Positions 1 to 11,499 of a DNA stretch of 64,000 nt are shown one piece after another (position 1 is the stretch's first letter; every line of letters begins with the position of its first letter). This stretch comes from Heterobilharzia americana (taxonomy: Eukaryota; Platyhelminthes; Trematoda; Strigeidida; Schistosomatidae): assembly GCA_944470555.2 (NCBI GenBank), contig OX104127.1, positions 91,536,708 to 91,600,707 on the forward strand, written 5' to 3'. Below the pieces are notes generated by a model. The model did no database searches and had not been told where the DNA came from. It worked only from the letters and a program-made list of their open reading frames with translations. Both the position numbers and the translations under genes were made by a program.

Positions 1-660
1 ATGGCCAGAGGCAGTACCGATCAAAGAAATATCGCTGAAACTGTCGCTCTTACTTTTGTCGAAAGATGGGTCGCAAAATTTGGATGTCAAACTTACTTAA
101 CTGCCGGCAATGGTTACCATTTCGGGTGTGAATTGTTTCACACTTCAACTGCTTTTTCAGGTCACACTTGGTCCCGAGTGGTAGCCTACCGTCCACAAGC
201 GAATGGCATGCTAGAATGTTTCGGTCGACGACCGAAAGTTTCCCTTTCAGCCGCAAGCATACCTCAAGGGACTCAGGCCACGCCCCTAGTCCCGCTGGGT
301 ATCTGCACCGCTTTGAAAGCTGATGCTGGATGCACCTCTGTAGAGCCAGTCAACGGGCTTACTCTTCACCTACCAGATGGTTCTCTTCCCCCCACAACTT
401 TCAAAAAAATCTTGCGTGACTAGGCTTACAAGGGCAATACGTAAAGCCAGGTCTCCTAGCGTTCACTTTGCAGCAACTGATGTATTTGTTCACCCAGTTT
501 TCTGAAATATAACGCATGATTTCTTACGCCAAGATGCTGTTCATCGATCGCTCTAGCCACTTTACGGTGTACGTTGAAAGTCATCAAGCGGCGCGAAAAA
601 TGCCATGCAATTAAAAAAAACGGACGTAAAGATATTATTACTGTCGACCGTTTGGCAGCC
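1..660 (+). pseudogene. Decayed Ty3/gypsy integrase C-terminal part
   Basis: This is the remains of an LTR-retrotransposon integrase. The first reading frame (1-423) aligns by eye with the integrase of the gypsy element at 8905-9954: the segment around AYRPQANGMLECF corresponds to its AYHPASNGIVERF block, and the later GICTALKADAGC to its GIRSSVKQDIGC. The catalytic Glu of the D,D35E triad is kept in that block, but the second Asp has become an Asn or is lost (TAGNGYHF where the family has TTDRGAQF). After the stop at 421 the homology continues in other frames (about 450-660, ending in a block like IITVDRL). It has several stops and shifts and cannot make an enzyme. The 5' part lies outside the window. 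Family assignment is strong; boundaries are approximate. Confidence 0.75.
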
Positions 661-2190
661 TCTTCATTTGCGACGTTTCTTCTAAGTATAGCCGGTCAGA
701 AGATAACCCGATTATCGAGATTCTTCGCGATCGACAGAAACAACAATGACCTGCACGACAAAAGACACGATCTGGTCGGACGGTCAGATTTTTGGATTGT
801 CCAAAGACGTACGGATGTGTGGATGAAAGTGTGCCAGTTACTTTTACGTTCAATCTTCCCTCGAGGCACTAGTTACCCCAGGAACACGAAAATTTCCCCA
901 CATTTTGTCCACTTATGACCGATCTTTTGCCAACACACGTTCATACTTTTCCAAAAGGATAACAGAATTAAGCATCAGATCTATATTAAATCTTCTTTCA
1001 TTTGCACGTGGCGTATGAATGCTCCGCGTCTCTAAATCCCTTCTCGCGCTGTTAAAGATTTTTGTTTCCTATTCATACGCAACTGGCACCCAATAGAGTA
1101 TGAAGGCACACCACGGACCGAGATTGCTTCACCATTCAATTTATTATTTTCTTTTCCAAAAACCCCCTGGAATCGGTTCAGACAGACGGGCGCCACTCAT
1201 GGAAGTGGACCCATCGAGGGAGTTTCATCGGTGGTGAAACCACCGGGTTTTTATTGCCAGCTGGTTTCATTTTTAGGGCTCCCACGAACACACTAGGGTA
1301 GAAGTGATCCGTAGTAGCACCTAATCCCTTAAAATCAGTGGCCGAGGGCCCGATGAGATTCAACGCCGACGCCGATTTTAACGTCTTTATTGGGCCAACT
1401 AAGCTGAATGCACAAGGCCAAGCGTCTATGCCATTTGGCGCTTTGTCTTGTTAAGTTGCACCGCTCGTTTTCATCCCCTAGCCAGTTAGTCGGAATGCTT
1501 CGCTATTTTGGCACGAACTGATAGATATGTCGTTCCTGTGTAACTACACTTTTGAGTTCTTGTTTCGTCTTGCACTCGCCGGCACATTACAAGTGCGAAT
1601 GGTTACTAATTAACCTTTGCGTCTGTCAGCTTCCAGCGAGGGAAATTCATAAGTAGGCTACTTGAATGACCTACGTGATCACGACTCCCCGTGGGTAGCA
1701 GGCAACTTAAAGTGTGTGTGTGATATCGCATCAACCAATGTGCGTCAGCACGAGGATATCTGCACAAATGGGTTGCTGGGTTCGGCAATATAGTATTCAG
1801 TTTCAGCTGACGAAAGGTGATGGGCCACCTTTACTTACGATACCACCAATGTCAGTTTATTTTCACTTCCTGGTCGTGATGACACCTATCTGTTACCGAA
1901 CTTCAGGCACCTCCCCACGCTTCTACCCACGCATTCAGCCAATCGAGTTGTCCTGGAAGGTTTGAGCGATAATTCATGAAATTTTCTTACACAAAGGCGC
2001 TTCATGAGGTTCGTGAAGATAAGGAGAACCTCCAGCGCCCACTTAGATATAGTGTAACAATGTGTTTATCTTCTTGACATAAATATCCTATTCTAACATA
2101 TGTGAACCCGATGTCGCCCGAATGTTGAACGATAAGCAATACATGATCCGATTCTTTTACAGTTAAGAAAACCAAGCCATCGTTTTATGA
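661..2190. other. No recognisable gene
   Basis: The stretch has only short chance frames in all six readings. It may include the 3' untranslated part and LTR of the decayed gypsy element to its left, but I found no matching terminal repeat within the window. Confidence 0.5.
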
Positions 2191-2199
2191 AATTTCACT

Positions 2200-2830
2200 T
2201 TTCCTGACACCACAATGAAGTGTAGTAACCTCACAAAAAGACAAATCTTGTGTGTTCATGGAACATGGCCCAAAGTACGCCATCGGGTTGCTCAAAGAAC
2301 TCATGAACATCAGCTAGTAGTGAAGCGGCGTGATGCGGTCTCTTTAGTTTCAATGCATGCAGACAATCACGATCACAAACTCATCCAGGAAGGCATGAAA
2401 ATCCCTTAATGAGCAGGTTCTAAATTTGCAAGAGAATTTCTAGAATCAGACCTTTCAGCTCAGACGTCAGTCAACAGATATGTGGATTTAGACCCAGTCT
2501 ACAAATTATTTGGGAGAAAAACGGCCATCCATCAAACAAGGGCCAGTTTGCCTGACAAACAAATAATGATGTGCAGTATGACAAAAACAAATAGCACAGC
2601 TTCATTTCAGCAAAGAATATCCGACGGCTGTACTGAGGGAAATTTAAGATCAGAGAGATCGAGGCGTGACAACTTATGATTAGACATCCAAAGTCAATAA
2701 AAAACTATCTAAACATTTATGGAATATTCAAATATGCTTCAGGTCTTCACAAAGTTAGTGCTGAAGATGTCGCTAAGTCTGCTGATGGGGTATTCAAGAC
2801 AAAACATCAAAGCTCAGAGAATATCTCATC
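2200..2830 (+). mobile_element. Penelope-like element, 3' part (GIY-YIG tail and 3' UTR)
   Basis: This is a 5'-truncated and decayed Penelope-like element (PLE). The frame at 2215-2409 carries an EHQLVVKRRDA block and a following SMHADNHDHK block, which match the C-terminal part of the GIY-YIG endonuclease region in the larger PLE at 24155-25690 (EHQLAIK with SLI and NYGHEFN in other frames there). The next frame, 2482-2679, begins DLDPVYK; the same DLDPIYQ-like stretch follows in the 24-kb copy. The sequence around 2750-2800 resembles the terminal repeat of that copy near 25580-25620. The reverse-transcriptase part is missing. Family assignment rests on the shared order of three segments. 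Confidence 0.6.
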
Positions 2831-3149
2831 ACCATAATCCTCATCTTCAGCTACAAATTGTTTCAATCTTTTTTGTATGGTGACGGGTAAGCCCTATCGT
2901 TCATGAGCCTAGTGTCCTCGAGATTAGCTAACGTAGGCTTCATCCCGCCGGTTGCACCCAGCACCAGGCAACTTTTCCCATGCCAGTCGAACTGTTCCAA
3001 GCTGACGCCCCAGTCAGCCTCAATTTTTGGATGAAGCACATGGCTGTGAATACCCTGACGACCTCTTCCGAGGCTGTGATACTCGACTCAAACATCCCCT
3101 ATCGAGAGTAGGTCCCGCGTTATTTTGATTTCTTGAACTTCATCACGCA

Positions 3150-4146
3150 AAACATCGTCATTGTCCTACGCCTCGATATTTCAAAGCTATCTGTCAAGGT
3201 GTCTCACAATAAACCCTTAATAAACTGGGCAAAATCACAACTTAGTGACCCTGTTCAAATCGTTAAGGTAAACTCCTTGCAGTCTAAACTCAAACATACA
3301 ACTAGTGAAGTTATACGGGGTATAGCCCTTGGGCCCTTGTTGTTCATAATTCATATCGGCAATCTGTGTAACTGCCTCAGTGAAAGCAAAATATTCTTAT
3401 ACGCCGATGATTTGAAAATCGTGTGCACCTGATACCTTCGTGAACCACGTAGTACTCTGGATACTGCCTACAGGAGCCAGGTAAACTTTCCTCATGATGT
3501 GCGGAGTCCCGCCTAGACTTCAGTGATGACAAATGTAGTTGGTTTGGCGTAGGCAGCGATATCCTTGGCCTGACCCTTGAAGCATACGGAAAAAAGCTAC
3601 CTAGACTCTCTCCTGTGCTAGATCTTGGCATCAGACATTCCAGAGACTTGGCATTCCCGGAACAAATAGCTTATAACAAATGCAAGTCACTTAATCTCCT
3701 GGGATCTATCTCTGGTAACCTTCATAGTACCTGGTCAAAGGTCCAACTTCATAACGTGCGCATCCTCCCACTTTTAGAATATTGCCCTTTTATTCTCAGT
3801 GGCCTTCGAAGAAGAGGTAAAGAGAGGGCCGAACTGGTACAACGTCACTCCACCTTCAGAACATCTAGACTACACATTCATGTGTAACATGTTCAAGTTG
3901 GAACCACTTTGGAAGAGGCGACTTAAACTGGACGTCATGCTTCATTTTAGGTTATCTTATCTGCTTTTGCACTCTCATGGTCCGCAAACGAAGTTAATTG
4001 CAACGGCTACTTGTGGCACACTTAACCGTCGAGTACTGATTGAAACTGAGTGTTGTACGACGAACCTGCGAAGTAATTTCTTCCTCAGAGAATTCCCTGA
4101 CATTTGGAACAAGCTTGCAGAAGAAACCCGTACAGGCTACCAATAA
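3150..4146 (+). pseudogene. CR1-like non-LTR reverse transcriptase remnant, copy 1
   Basis: This is the C-terminal half of a non-LTR reverse transcriptase, in pieces. The frame 3133-3432 starts with an LDISK...VSHNKPL stretch (motif A region), continues through IALGPLLFIIHIGNL (motif B region) and ends in YADDLKIV, the catalytic motif C. The homology continues in other frames: 3615-3887 has LDLGIRHSRDLAF and later ILPLLEY, typical of the thumb region of CR1/jockey-type elements, and 3799-4146 ends with a block like NFFLREFPDIWNKLAEE, the usual C-terminus. Frame changes near 3430, 3610 and 3850 make it inactive. Schistosomes carry CR1-like elements (SR1 type); assignment to a named family would need a database comparison. 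Confidence 0.75.
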
Positions 4147-4737
4147 AAGACGAGTCTATCACTCCTTTGGCAACCGTCGGTGATTCCTGGGCTAATGAGA
4201 ATGTGCTTCTACTTCTAAGTACATAAAGCTGAGTTATTAAAATCCCCCGGCTCCTCTAACACTGACGAGTTTACGGTCACTTGCAAAGGAGTGACAAATG
4301 GATCCCCTCCTTAGGATAAGGAACTTGATGTATGCTGTTTTCACCTCAAGGCTGCTACGATACACCCCGGGTATTGAAAATGTGACGAACCTTATGATGG
4401 AAAAACTGTGTAGGAACTTCTCTCTTCTTCAAATTTGGTTTCAATGTAATTAGCTTTTTCAAATGTACCAGTGCTTCGTTTTTCTTTTTCCTCTTCACAG
4501 CAAAATCTCGATGAGGACATCTGATGCTGAATTTCAATCTGAACATAACTACTTAGCAGGAGTAATAGCTGCTCTGTGACGCCAAGAAGTATTGAACTTC
4601 TCTCAGTCTTTCACAGTACCTGGAGCATCTTCACAACTAACTCACATACTGGTCGGGATTCTTCAAACTACAGAGATATTCCAAATGAATGATTGAACCA
4701 GAAAAGAATTTACCCACTGACGCGGAACACGACTTAC

Positions 4738-5058
4738 CTGGAGCAGCTCCGCACCAAATGTTTTCAAGTACTTCGTATCAAGTGGTCTTTTCAAATATGC
4801 ATCATACGCAATACGCATCAGACACACCTCTGGAATGACGCTGCTTACATTTTTACGAAGGACGCCTGAAGTAAATGTATATTTACTGCCAATTGGACGG
4901 GTAACCATTTCAAAGTCTACTTCCGTGCACAACGGAAAGTACTCTCAGTGGAGCTGATCTGTATTACCCTTAAACGCAACATGGTGAAATGGGAATGCAT
5001 TGATTGGGACATTCTTCCTGGTCATATAACGGCGGATACTTTGCTGAATCCCCTGTGG
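4738..5058 (-). pseudogene. Unrecognised decayed coding frame with splice-donor-like end
   Basis: The minus strand stays open from about 5058 to 4738 apart from one TGA at 4945-4947. The composition is protein-like, with stretches such as RKNVPINAFPFHHVAF before the stop and RPIGSKYTFTSGVLRKNV and LDTKYLKTFGAELLQ after it. The frame ends at CAG followed by GTAAGT, a good splice donor. It sits between two CR1-like fragments. I do not recognise the family. It may be a host exon that has decayed or part of an unknown transposon. Shorter protein-like frames on the same strand lie at 5262-5480 and 4355-4546, but their frames cannot be joined with confidence. Confidence 0.35.
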
Positions 5059-5481
5059 TTAGCGAAGCTAAAAACCGAGGAACTTTCTAATAAATAGACG
5101 GTTACATTACTAAATAACAAGCTGCGCAAATGGACCAACAACGTTGATTGGTTATAACGCAAACTACGAACATAGCAAACATTTATTCCCGAGGGCAGAA
5201 CCGCTCTGCGCGATGTAAGGCGGAAAGTTAAAGCCCGTCGATGAACTGATATGTGAATAATTTAACACCGAATGTCATTTTGTAAACTCTCAAGAATTAT
5301 CAACTCGATGATGCTTGGAAACTGGTATTTCTCATGGCTAATGCACTGTATGAGAATAATATTTATTATTATCATCCAAACTTCGACATTGCATGTGCTG
5401 AAGAGTGATATCTTCCCCTTCGTCTCATAAATAGCAGGATCCTCTATTTTTATTGGGGTTTCATGACTGTTCTTTCGCACC

Positions 5482-5595
5482 GTTTAGGACCCGTAAAATC
5501 TTGTAAATTTTTCAACACAGCCAACGTGATGATCCCAGTAAACTGGTCTGTCTCATGTTAAACTACTGATATGGGAATAAAATATTTATTTATTT
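5482..5595 (+). repeat. 3' tail of a CR1-like element, copy A
   Basis: This roughly 110-nt sequence resembles 7118-7235: both have a CCCG(T/C)AAAA start, a central TGATGAT(C/A)CC block, a TCTCATGTTAAA block and an AATAAA-containing end. Each lies downstream of a CR1-like reverse-transcriptase remnant in the same orientation, so they are probably 3' untranslated ends of the same family. Confidence 0.45.
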
Positions 5596-5689
5596 GTTTC
5601 CATATGACTTGCCATCTTGACTTCCTCAGCTTCATACCCACATGCGCGACCGACACTGATTAGTCCTTGTGTTTTATCTAGACATTTAA

Positions 5690-6690
5690 AAATTATTTGG
5701 CACGGTTTATCACTTATCTTCAATAAGTAAGTTGAAGCCTGCGGGAATCGACTATCCATTATTGGGATGGATTAATTCTTTCCTCGGTAATCCCACCCAA
5801 GTGGTGAATGTAGGTTCACACACTTCAAAACCCAGCCCAATCACCTCTGGTGTAGTGTAAAGCAGTGTATTAGGTCCCTTTCTCTTCACATTTACAGCTG
5901 CTTTACACACGTTAAACCACTCTCATTGGCAGATGACCCAAAAGTTGCATACATATTCACCCATAATGATTTATCCTACTTCCGAGCACCACTACAAGGG
6001 GAGCTCGATATAATATCCGCATGTTCTACTGTTTGGAAGCTCCAGCTCAATATAATCAAGTGTGGCTAGATATGTCTTGGTGTTCCATCGGTGGACACCC
6101 AGCTACATCTCCAGTCTATGAAGCTATCCATTCCCAAAATTGTATATGACCTTGGATCAAAATATTCCATGCACCTCACATTTTCTGAACAGGTACATCA
6201 CGGACTCGCAAATCTAGGATTTTAAAGGGTTGCATGGTCCATAACCTTCACCGCAAAGAAGTCAGGTTACTACTCGATGAAACTTGCATACGTCTACCGT
6301 TAGAATATTGTCAATCTACATTGAGTTGTACCCGCAATGAAAACAAACTAACAATAGAGGATGTCCAAGGGTATGTTGCAGATAGGTTGCTAGGATAGGA
6401 TTGAAAAGAGGACTACAACTACAGATGCAGAAGCCCAAGTTTGGAACCACGTTGGATGAGATTACTCAAAATTAATCTGACACTCTTCTTCGATGTGCTG
6501 CACAAATTCTCCTTTATAGTCAGTAATGAGTTTCAGATCGAACTCGATGGTTGTTACGTTTTGTCCAACCACGCCCACAGCGTTGGAGTGAACCCCTTTA
6601 AATCCTGCTGGCCTACGGACTTTTTGCCGTCAAGAATTCTCTTATTATGAAACAAACCCTCTGCTGGAGCGAGAGCGTCCAGATCAACCT
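5690..6690 (+). pseudogene. CR1-like non-LTR reverse transcriptase remnant, copy 2
   Basis: This is a second decayed copy of a CR1-like reverse transcriptase in the same orientation as the 3150-4146 copy. Readable traces in shifting frames are a LADDPKVAYIF stretch near 5930 (the FADD motif C with its surroundings), a WKLQLNIIKCG stretch near 6040, an IVYDLGSKYS stretch near 6140 matching DLGIRHS of copy 1, and a C-terminal block near 6590-6650. No frame is open for more than about 70 codons. It is inactive and more decayed than copy 1. Confidence 0.6.
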
Positions 6691-7117
6691 CCTAATTTAG
6701 TCGGTTACCGGTTAACTTCCCATCATCAGACAACCTATCTGGCTTGCTGAGTACACAAACACAATCCTCCATGACATTCACTTAGATTGCATGATTATGT
6801 GGAAACTTGCATATTCCAGAAATCATCTCTACGGGTTCTTTTGGTCTCCAAAGATATAAGAGGAAGAGTCTGCAGTGAAACAAACGTTTATCTGGCGCAG
6901 CATGGCCTTAAGAAGATGAATCAAACATGTCGACTGCTGGTAACGGAAATTTGTAATTTTGCACCAACTTGTTGCTACAAATGACGAAGAAAGTATGATT
7001 GAAAACGATCTAAACTTTAACACTGTATATGGTGAAAAGTGGTGTTTTCCCGTTCAGTTCATAACCGGTAAAATCTCCTGATGTTTTTAGTACAACTAAC
7101 CACCTCCCTTCTGTACC

Positions 7118-7235
7118 ATCCAGGGCCCGCAAAACCTTTCAGATTTGTCAACACATATCAGTGTGATGATACCTGTAAAGTGGCTTCTCTCATGTTAAAT
7201 TACATGACAATAAAGCATTTACCACTTATTTTATT
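7118..7235 (+). repeat. 3' tail of a CR1-like element, copy B
   Basis: This partner of the 5482-5595 segment shares the TGATGAT, TCTCATGTTAAA and ATAAA landmarks. It lies about 430 nt beyond the end of the second reverse-transcriptase remnant. Confidence 0.45.
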
Positions 7236-7239
7236 TCGT

Positions 7240-8245
7240 ATACCGGGCCCCCTTGATGGATGATGAAACATCCGCTACACTTGCAATGGCCTTTCATACG
7301 AAGCATTGGGGAGACTTTCGTAAGTTGTCACCTCAAACTAACGGCACGTTCCGCCCTACCCAATATAATAATCGAAAACAGAGATTCTGCACTGCACGTC
7401 AGCTTGAAATTTATGTTCTGCAGTATTCAGTAGAGAAAGCATATAAAATGGACTCCAAAACAGAGAAAGTCGGGCAAGGAGAAACACAACATAGGGAACG
7501 CAATCTTTGTTGGAATTCTTAGTTTGTGTTTTTCCCCGTTGTAGGGGAGAAATTAACTTGTAAATGTCGGCTTGGTAGTTGAAAATGAATTATTTAAGGA
7601 GCACGCCCTCACTGAAACTACCCTCCATGAAGGGTAGCCAGTCTCACTGCGTTCACTATATCTAACTACAACAAACAGAAACAAAGAATGTCCGACCACA
7701 ACTTTATAAAACCCAAGATTTATTCACCATGAAAACCACCAGGAAAGTTCTACACTTACCGACCGCAAGTCCGTCATGACCGGTGAAAACGGCGAGCAAG
7801 ATGTCCCGCAAGTGCACTTGACGGATTCAAACAAAACTACTGCTTCTGGATGCTGGAGTTGAAAAAATGAAGATATTTGGGTTTCAGCCGTATTATTCAC
7901 CAAGATTATGAATCTTTGATATGAAACGGTATTAACGTGCGTGAATCATCAATGAAGTACAATGCACAAACAACTTGTGTATGCATTCCCTCATAAGCCT
8001 TTCATCGCTATTCCAAACAAAACGTACAAGCTGTTACAATGGAGACATTGGCTTCAAGCTCTATCGTTCTCCGGGCGCTGCGTTTAATGTTGAGATAGAA
8101 ACTTGGTTTTCTGTTAATCTGAAGAAAATGCTTCCACCTGTCCAACTCAAGAATTTTTACATACTTATTCTGCTGGGATGTTCCATTAAATAAGCATGCA
8201 GCATTCGTGTCTTTCAGTGACAACACGTAGGGATTGAGGTTAAAT
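7240..8245. other. No recognisable gene; small hairpin near 7620
   Basis: The frames here are short and unrecognised. A plus-strand frame at 7253-7522 (89 codons) has no motif I know. A perfect 7-bp hairpin, CTACCCT with AGGGTAG and a 6-nt loop, lies near 7617-7637. The region ends at the left LTR of the gypsy element. Confidence 0.4.
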
Positions 8246-8495
8246 TGTCGAGCTCTGAAATCTGACTCCAAATTTTATATACGTGTCCAGATACACTATC
8301 GCCTATTTATAATTCCCGACACTGCTGATCCACCTGCGTCAGACAGCGTAAATATCAGGAGTTAACGCGAAGTATATATCAGGATGTTGTATTAGTCAAC
8401 GAGCGAGCAAAAAGTCTTTTTCAGTACAACTAAACAAAAAATGTTCAATGAGTTGTTACATATATCAACACAATACAGTGAAATAAAATGCTACA
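8246..8495 (-). repeat. 3' LTR of the gypsy element
   Basis: This is the 250-bp terminal repeat at the 3' end in coding sense. On the plus strand it starts TGTCGAGCTC and ends AATGCTACA, the same ends as the partner at 13052-13301. Eight substitutions separate the two copies and I see no indels. Confidence 0.95.
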
Positions 8496-8499
8496 TAAG

Positions 8500-8508
8500 T
8501 CCCTCCCC
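8500..8508 (-). promoter_or_regulatory. Polypurine tract
   Basis: On the minus strand the sequence GGGGAGGGA sits four bases before the 3' LTR. This is the position and composition expected for the plus-strand DNA primer of an LTR retrotransposon. Confidence 0.8.
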
Positions 8509-8904
8509 AGAATACAGATATAAGAGGGAATATCTGTGTTCGATATAAAATATTATGAGAAAGGTAAATTCATTTTGAAGATATTAAAAACATAGAAGGA
8601 ATGTTAAGGATATCTATTATCAGGATGAAAACTGATTGGAAGAGTGTTTACATAAAAATGAAGTGTATGACATTCGAAACACTAAAATAACTTTACCAAA
8701 GTAATAATATATCCGGAGATAAAAAAATTAACAACCAAAATCGTATTACCTGGAACATTGTTAAGAAATAAGAGATTCGGAAGTCCGTGGTGCCCGGAAA
8801 AAATTTTTGTTTTGTGTATGCGGAAAAGTCTGACAAAATCGTGTGGTCATGTTTTCAACAAGGTAATGAGCAAAAACGATAATAATGTTACTAGGGAATT
8901 GGTT

Positions 8905-10060
8905 TTATGAAATGTAAATTGTCTGAAAGTAACGTCGTGGCCAACGGACTCTTCTTCCGGATCTCGTGGTTCTGCTACCGTCGCTACTATTGGGTGATTC
9001 CGATGCCGTTGTTTCTGTTTTGACGGTGGTTTTCGGTGTTTCCGGTTGCTTCACTGCGGGTTCAGACTTGGTATCCGTGACATCTGGTTCCATAAACGCT
9101 GGTTTGATTCTATCAATGCTGACCGTTTCTCGTCTACCCGAGCGTTCGACCGTGACAACTTTGTCTGATTTACTAATTACCTTGAAAGGTCCTTCATACG
9201 GGGGCTGTAAGGGTTTTCGTACGCCGTCGTGTCGGACGAAAACGTGAGTGCAGTTTGAGATGCACTGAGGTACGTAAACTTGGTTGTCTCGGTATCGTGG
9301 GGACTGAGGTCGAAGTGTGCTCATGTGTCGCCGTAGTTGTTGTACATAGTTAGTCAAGTCCGGTGGAACGTCTGTTGCCGGGTTAAAATACTCTCCTGGC
9401 AATCTTAAAGTAGTTCCATAAACTAACTCAGCAGTACAGCAGCCAATGTCCTGCTTGACACTCGAACGTATACCAAGGAGTACTAGTGGTAATTTGTCAC
9501 TCCACTTGTCATCAGTCTTTACTGCCATCAGTGCTGCTTTTAGTTGTCGATGGAACCTTTCGACAATACCATTGGATGCAGGATGGTACGCAGTGGTTCT
9601 TATGCGCTTGATCCCGAGAAGTTCAGTTAACTGTTGAAATAGACTACTCTCGAACTGCGCACCTCTATCTGTGGTGATGACACTTGGGACACCAAAGTTA
9701 GAAATCCAGTGTTGGATGATATTTCTCGCTACTGTTTCGGCAGATATATCCTGCAGAGGTATTGCCACTGGCCATCTCGTGAATCGGTCTACACATGTTA
9801 AAATGTAGCTAAAACCATTTGACGGAGGTAGTGGTCCAACGATGTCAACGTGTATATGGTCAAATCTGCCATCCGGTGGGAAAATCTTCCCGTAGGTGAA
9901 AGAATATGTCTTTGCACTTTCGATCGCTGGCACGCTAAACAAGCTCTGGACCACTGTCGAAGATCTCGATTCATCTTTGGCCAGACGTATCGGTCAGTAA
10001 TTAACTTCACCGTAGCTCGAATACCAGGATGTGAAATGCCATGCATCTTAGAGAAGACTA
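8905..10060 (-). pseudogene. Gypsy integrase (pol C-terminal domain), frameshifted
   Basis: The enzyme would insert the reverse-transcribed element into host DNA. The N-terminal zinc-binding HHCC domain is seen in the 9798-11150 frame (HGISH, then CLAC about 35 residues on). The catalytic core is in the 8905-9954 frame, with VDIVGPLPP for the first Asp, TTDRGAQFE for the second Asp and NGIVERFHRQLK for the Glu. The C-terminal part contains an RRETVSIDRIKPAF block of the type found at the end of gypsy integrases, followed by a Ser/Thr-rich tail. The two frames overlap at about 9798-9954, and a frameshift near 9890 separates the zinc finger from the core. All catalytic residues look intact, so the break is the main defect. 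Confidence 0.88.
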
Positions 10061-10279
10061 ATCGTCTCATTGATAACGGCACAAACGGGCGCGGTTTACC
10101 CTTGGATACATCACAGGTGATGGATACAGAGTCATCAAGTGTCACTTCTTCAAGACGTAATGAGGTGTTCACATTGTTTTTCAAATGTTTCAAGTCCTCA
10201 TCCGTGGCCTGCAACTTTGCCATTTCTGCTAGGTCAATACGGTCACGTTCTAAGACGTTTACGTACATACGAGACAAAG

Positions 10280-10640
10280 CATCAGCTGCCTCATTTTTGC
10301 TGCCTTTGATATACCTTATATCTGAAGTGAATTGTGAAATAAATTCTAAATGTCGAATTTCTCGGGGCGAGTAGTTGTCATGCTTTGCATCAATTGCTTT
10401 TGTGAGTGGCTTATGGTCGGTGAATACTATAAATGAGTACCCTTCGAGCATATATCTGAAGTGCTTGATAGCCAAGTAAATCGCCAGTAGCTCTCTGCCG
10501 AATGTACTGTATCGCGATTGAGAAGCATTAAGTCGTTTCGAGAAGAAAGATAATGGTTCCCACTGACCGTGAACAAACTGTTGTAGTACTGCGCCTACCG
10601 CAACATTTGAAGCGTCTGTCATGATGGCTAGTGGTGCTTC
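10280..10640 (-). pseudogene. Gypsy RNase H domain
   Basis: This domain follows the reverse transcriptase in the 9798-11150 frame. It shows MTDASNVAVGAVL with the first catalytic Asp, a FGRELLAIYLAIKHFRY stretch with the Glu, and FTDHKPLTKAI with the next Asp. It would degrade the RNA strand during reverse transcription. It is uninterrupted in itself but lies in a pol gene broken on both sides. Confidence 0.88.
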
Positions 10641-10649
10641 TGAATCACG

Positions 10650-11480
10650 ACGAGAGAGAAGAGTTTCAGAACTTAGAGCCAGCTTCAGTTTGTCAAAAGC
10701 ATCATGGGCCGCTTGGGTCATGTGAAACACTTTGGCTCGTCCTTGCAATAAATCTGTCAGCGGTTGGGCTACTTCAGCACATTTAGGTATGAAACGTCGA
10801 TAGAAGTTTATTAACCCCAGAAATCTTCGCAGCTTTCGAAACGAGTCTGGAACAGGATATTCTCGAATTGCATCTACTTCTTGCGGAACCGGTTTAACAC
10901 CGTTGGCATTAACAATGTGACCCAAAAACTGTAGGGATTCCTTGCCAAATTCGCATTTCTGCGGATTGATTGTAATGCCATATTCACGCAGTCGTTCGAA
11001 AAGCGTCCTCAGATGTTGCAGGTGCTCTGTTTCAGATGCGCTAGCTACTATTAAGTCATCTATGTATGCACTGACGAAAGGTAAGCCATGGAGTACCTGA
11101 TCTATAAATCTTTGGAATGTTTGAGCAGCATTTGTCAAACCAAACGGCATACGAATAAATTCGAATAGTCCGAAGGGGTAGTGATGGCCGTCTTAGGAAC
11201 ATCATTGGGTTCCACAGGAATGTGATAGTAAGCTCGCACGAGGTCAATCTTGGAAAAAATATTTACTTTTGTCATAGAGTTCATAAAATCATGTATGTGA
11301 GGAATTGGATACTTATCAGGGACCGTACGCTTATTCAACGCTCGATAATCACCGCAAGGCCGTATTTCCCCTGATGCTTTTTTAGGTACCATATGCAGGG
11401 GTGATGACCATGGGCTTTGGAAGGGCGTATAACTCCCAACTTTAGAAGTTTATCAAATTCCTGTTTTGCTATCTGCAGCT
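10650..11480 (-). pseudogene. Gypsy reverse transcriptase domain, two frameshifts
   Basis: The polymerase domain is spread over three frames. The first (ending near 11395) carries LGVIRPSKA, the second (11135-11392) carries [13 protein letters not shown] and [11 protein letters not shown] (motif A Asp), and the third (from 11150 down) carries [15 protein letters not shown] (motif B) and SAYIDDLIVAS with the YIDD catalytic pair at 11055-11066. YIDD in place of the commoner YLDD or YVDD is an accepted variant. The breaks near 11395 and 11155 would stop translation of a full polyprotein. Confidence 0.9.
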
Positions 11481-11499
11481 TTTTAGGGTCTAAGCGTCG

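Noticed and set aside
8966..10374. Long plus-strand frames across the gypsy pol region
   Set aside because: They are antisense shadows of integrase and reverse transcriptase frames, with no motifs of their own.
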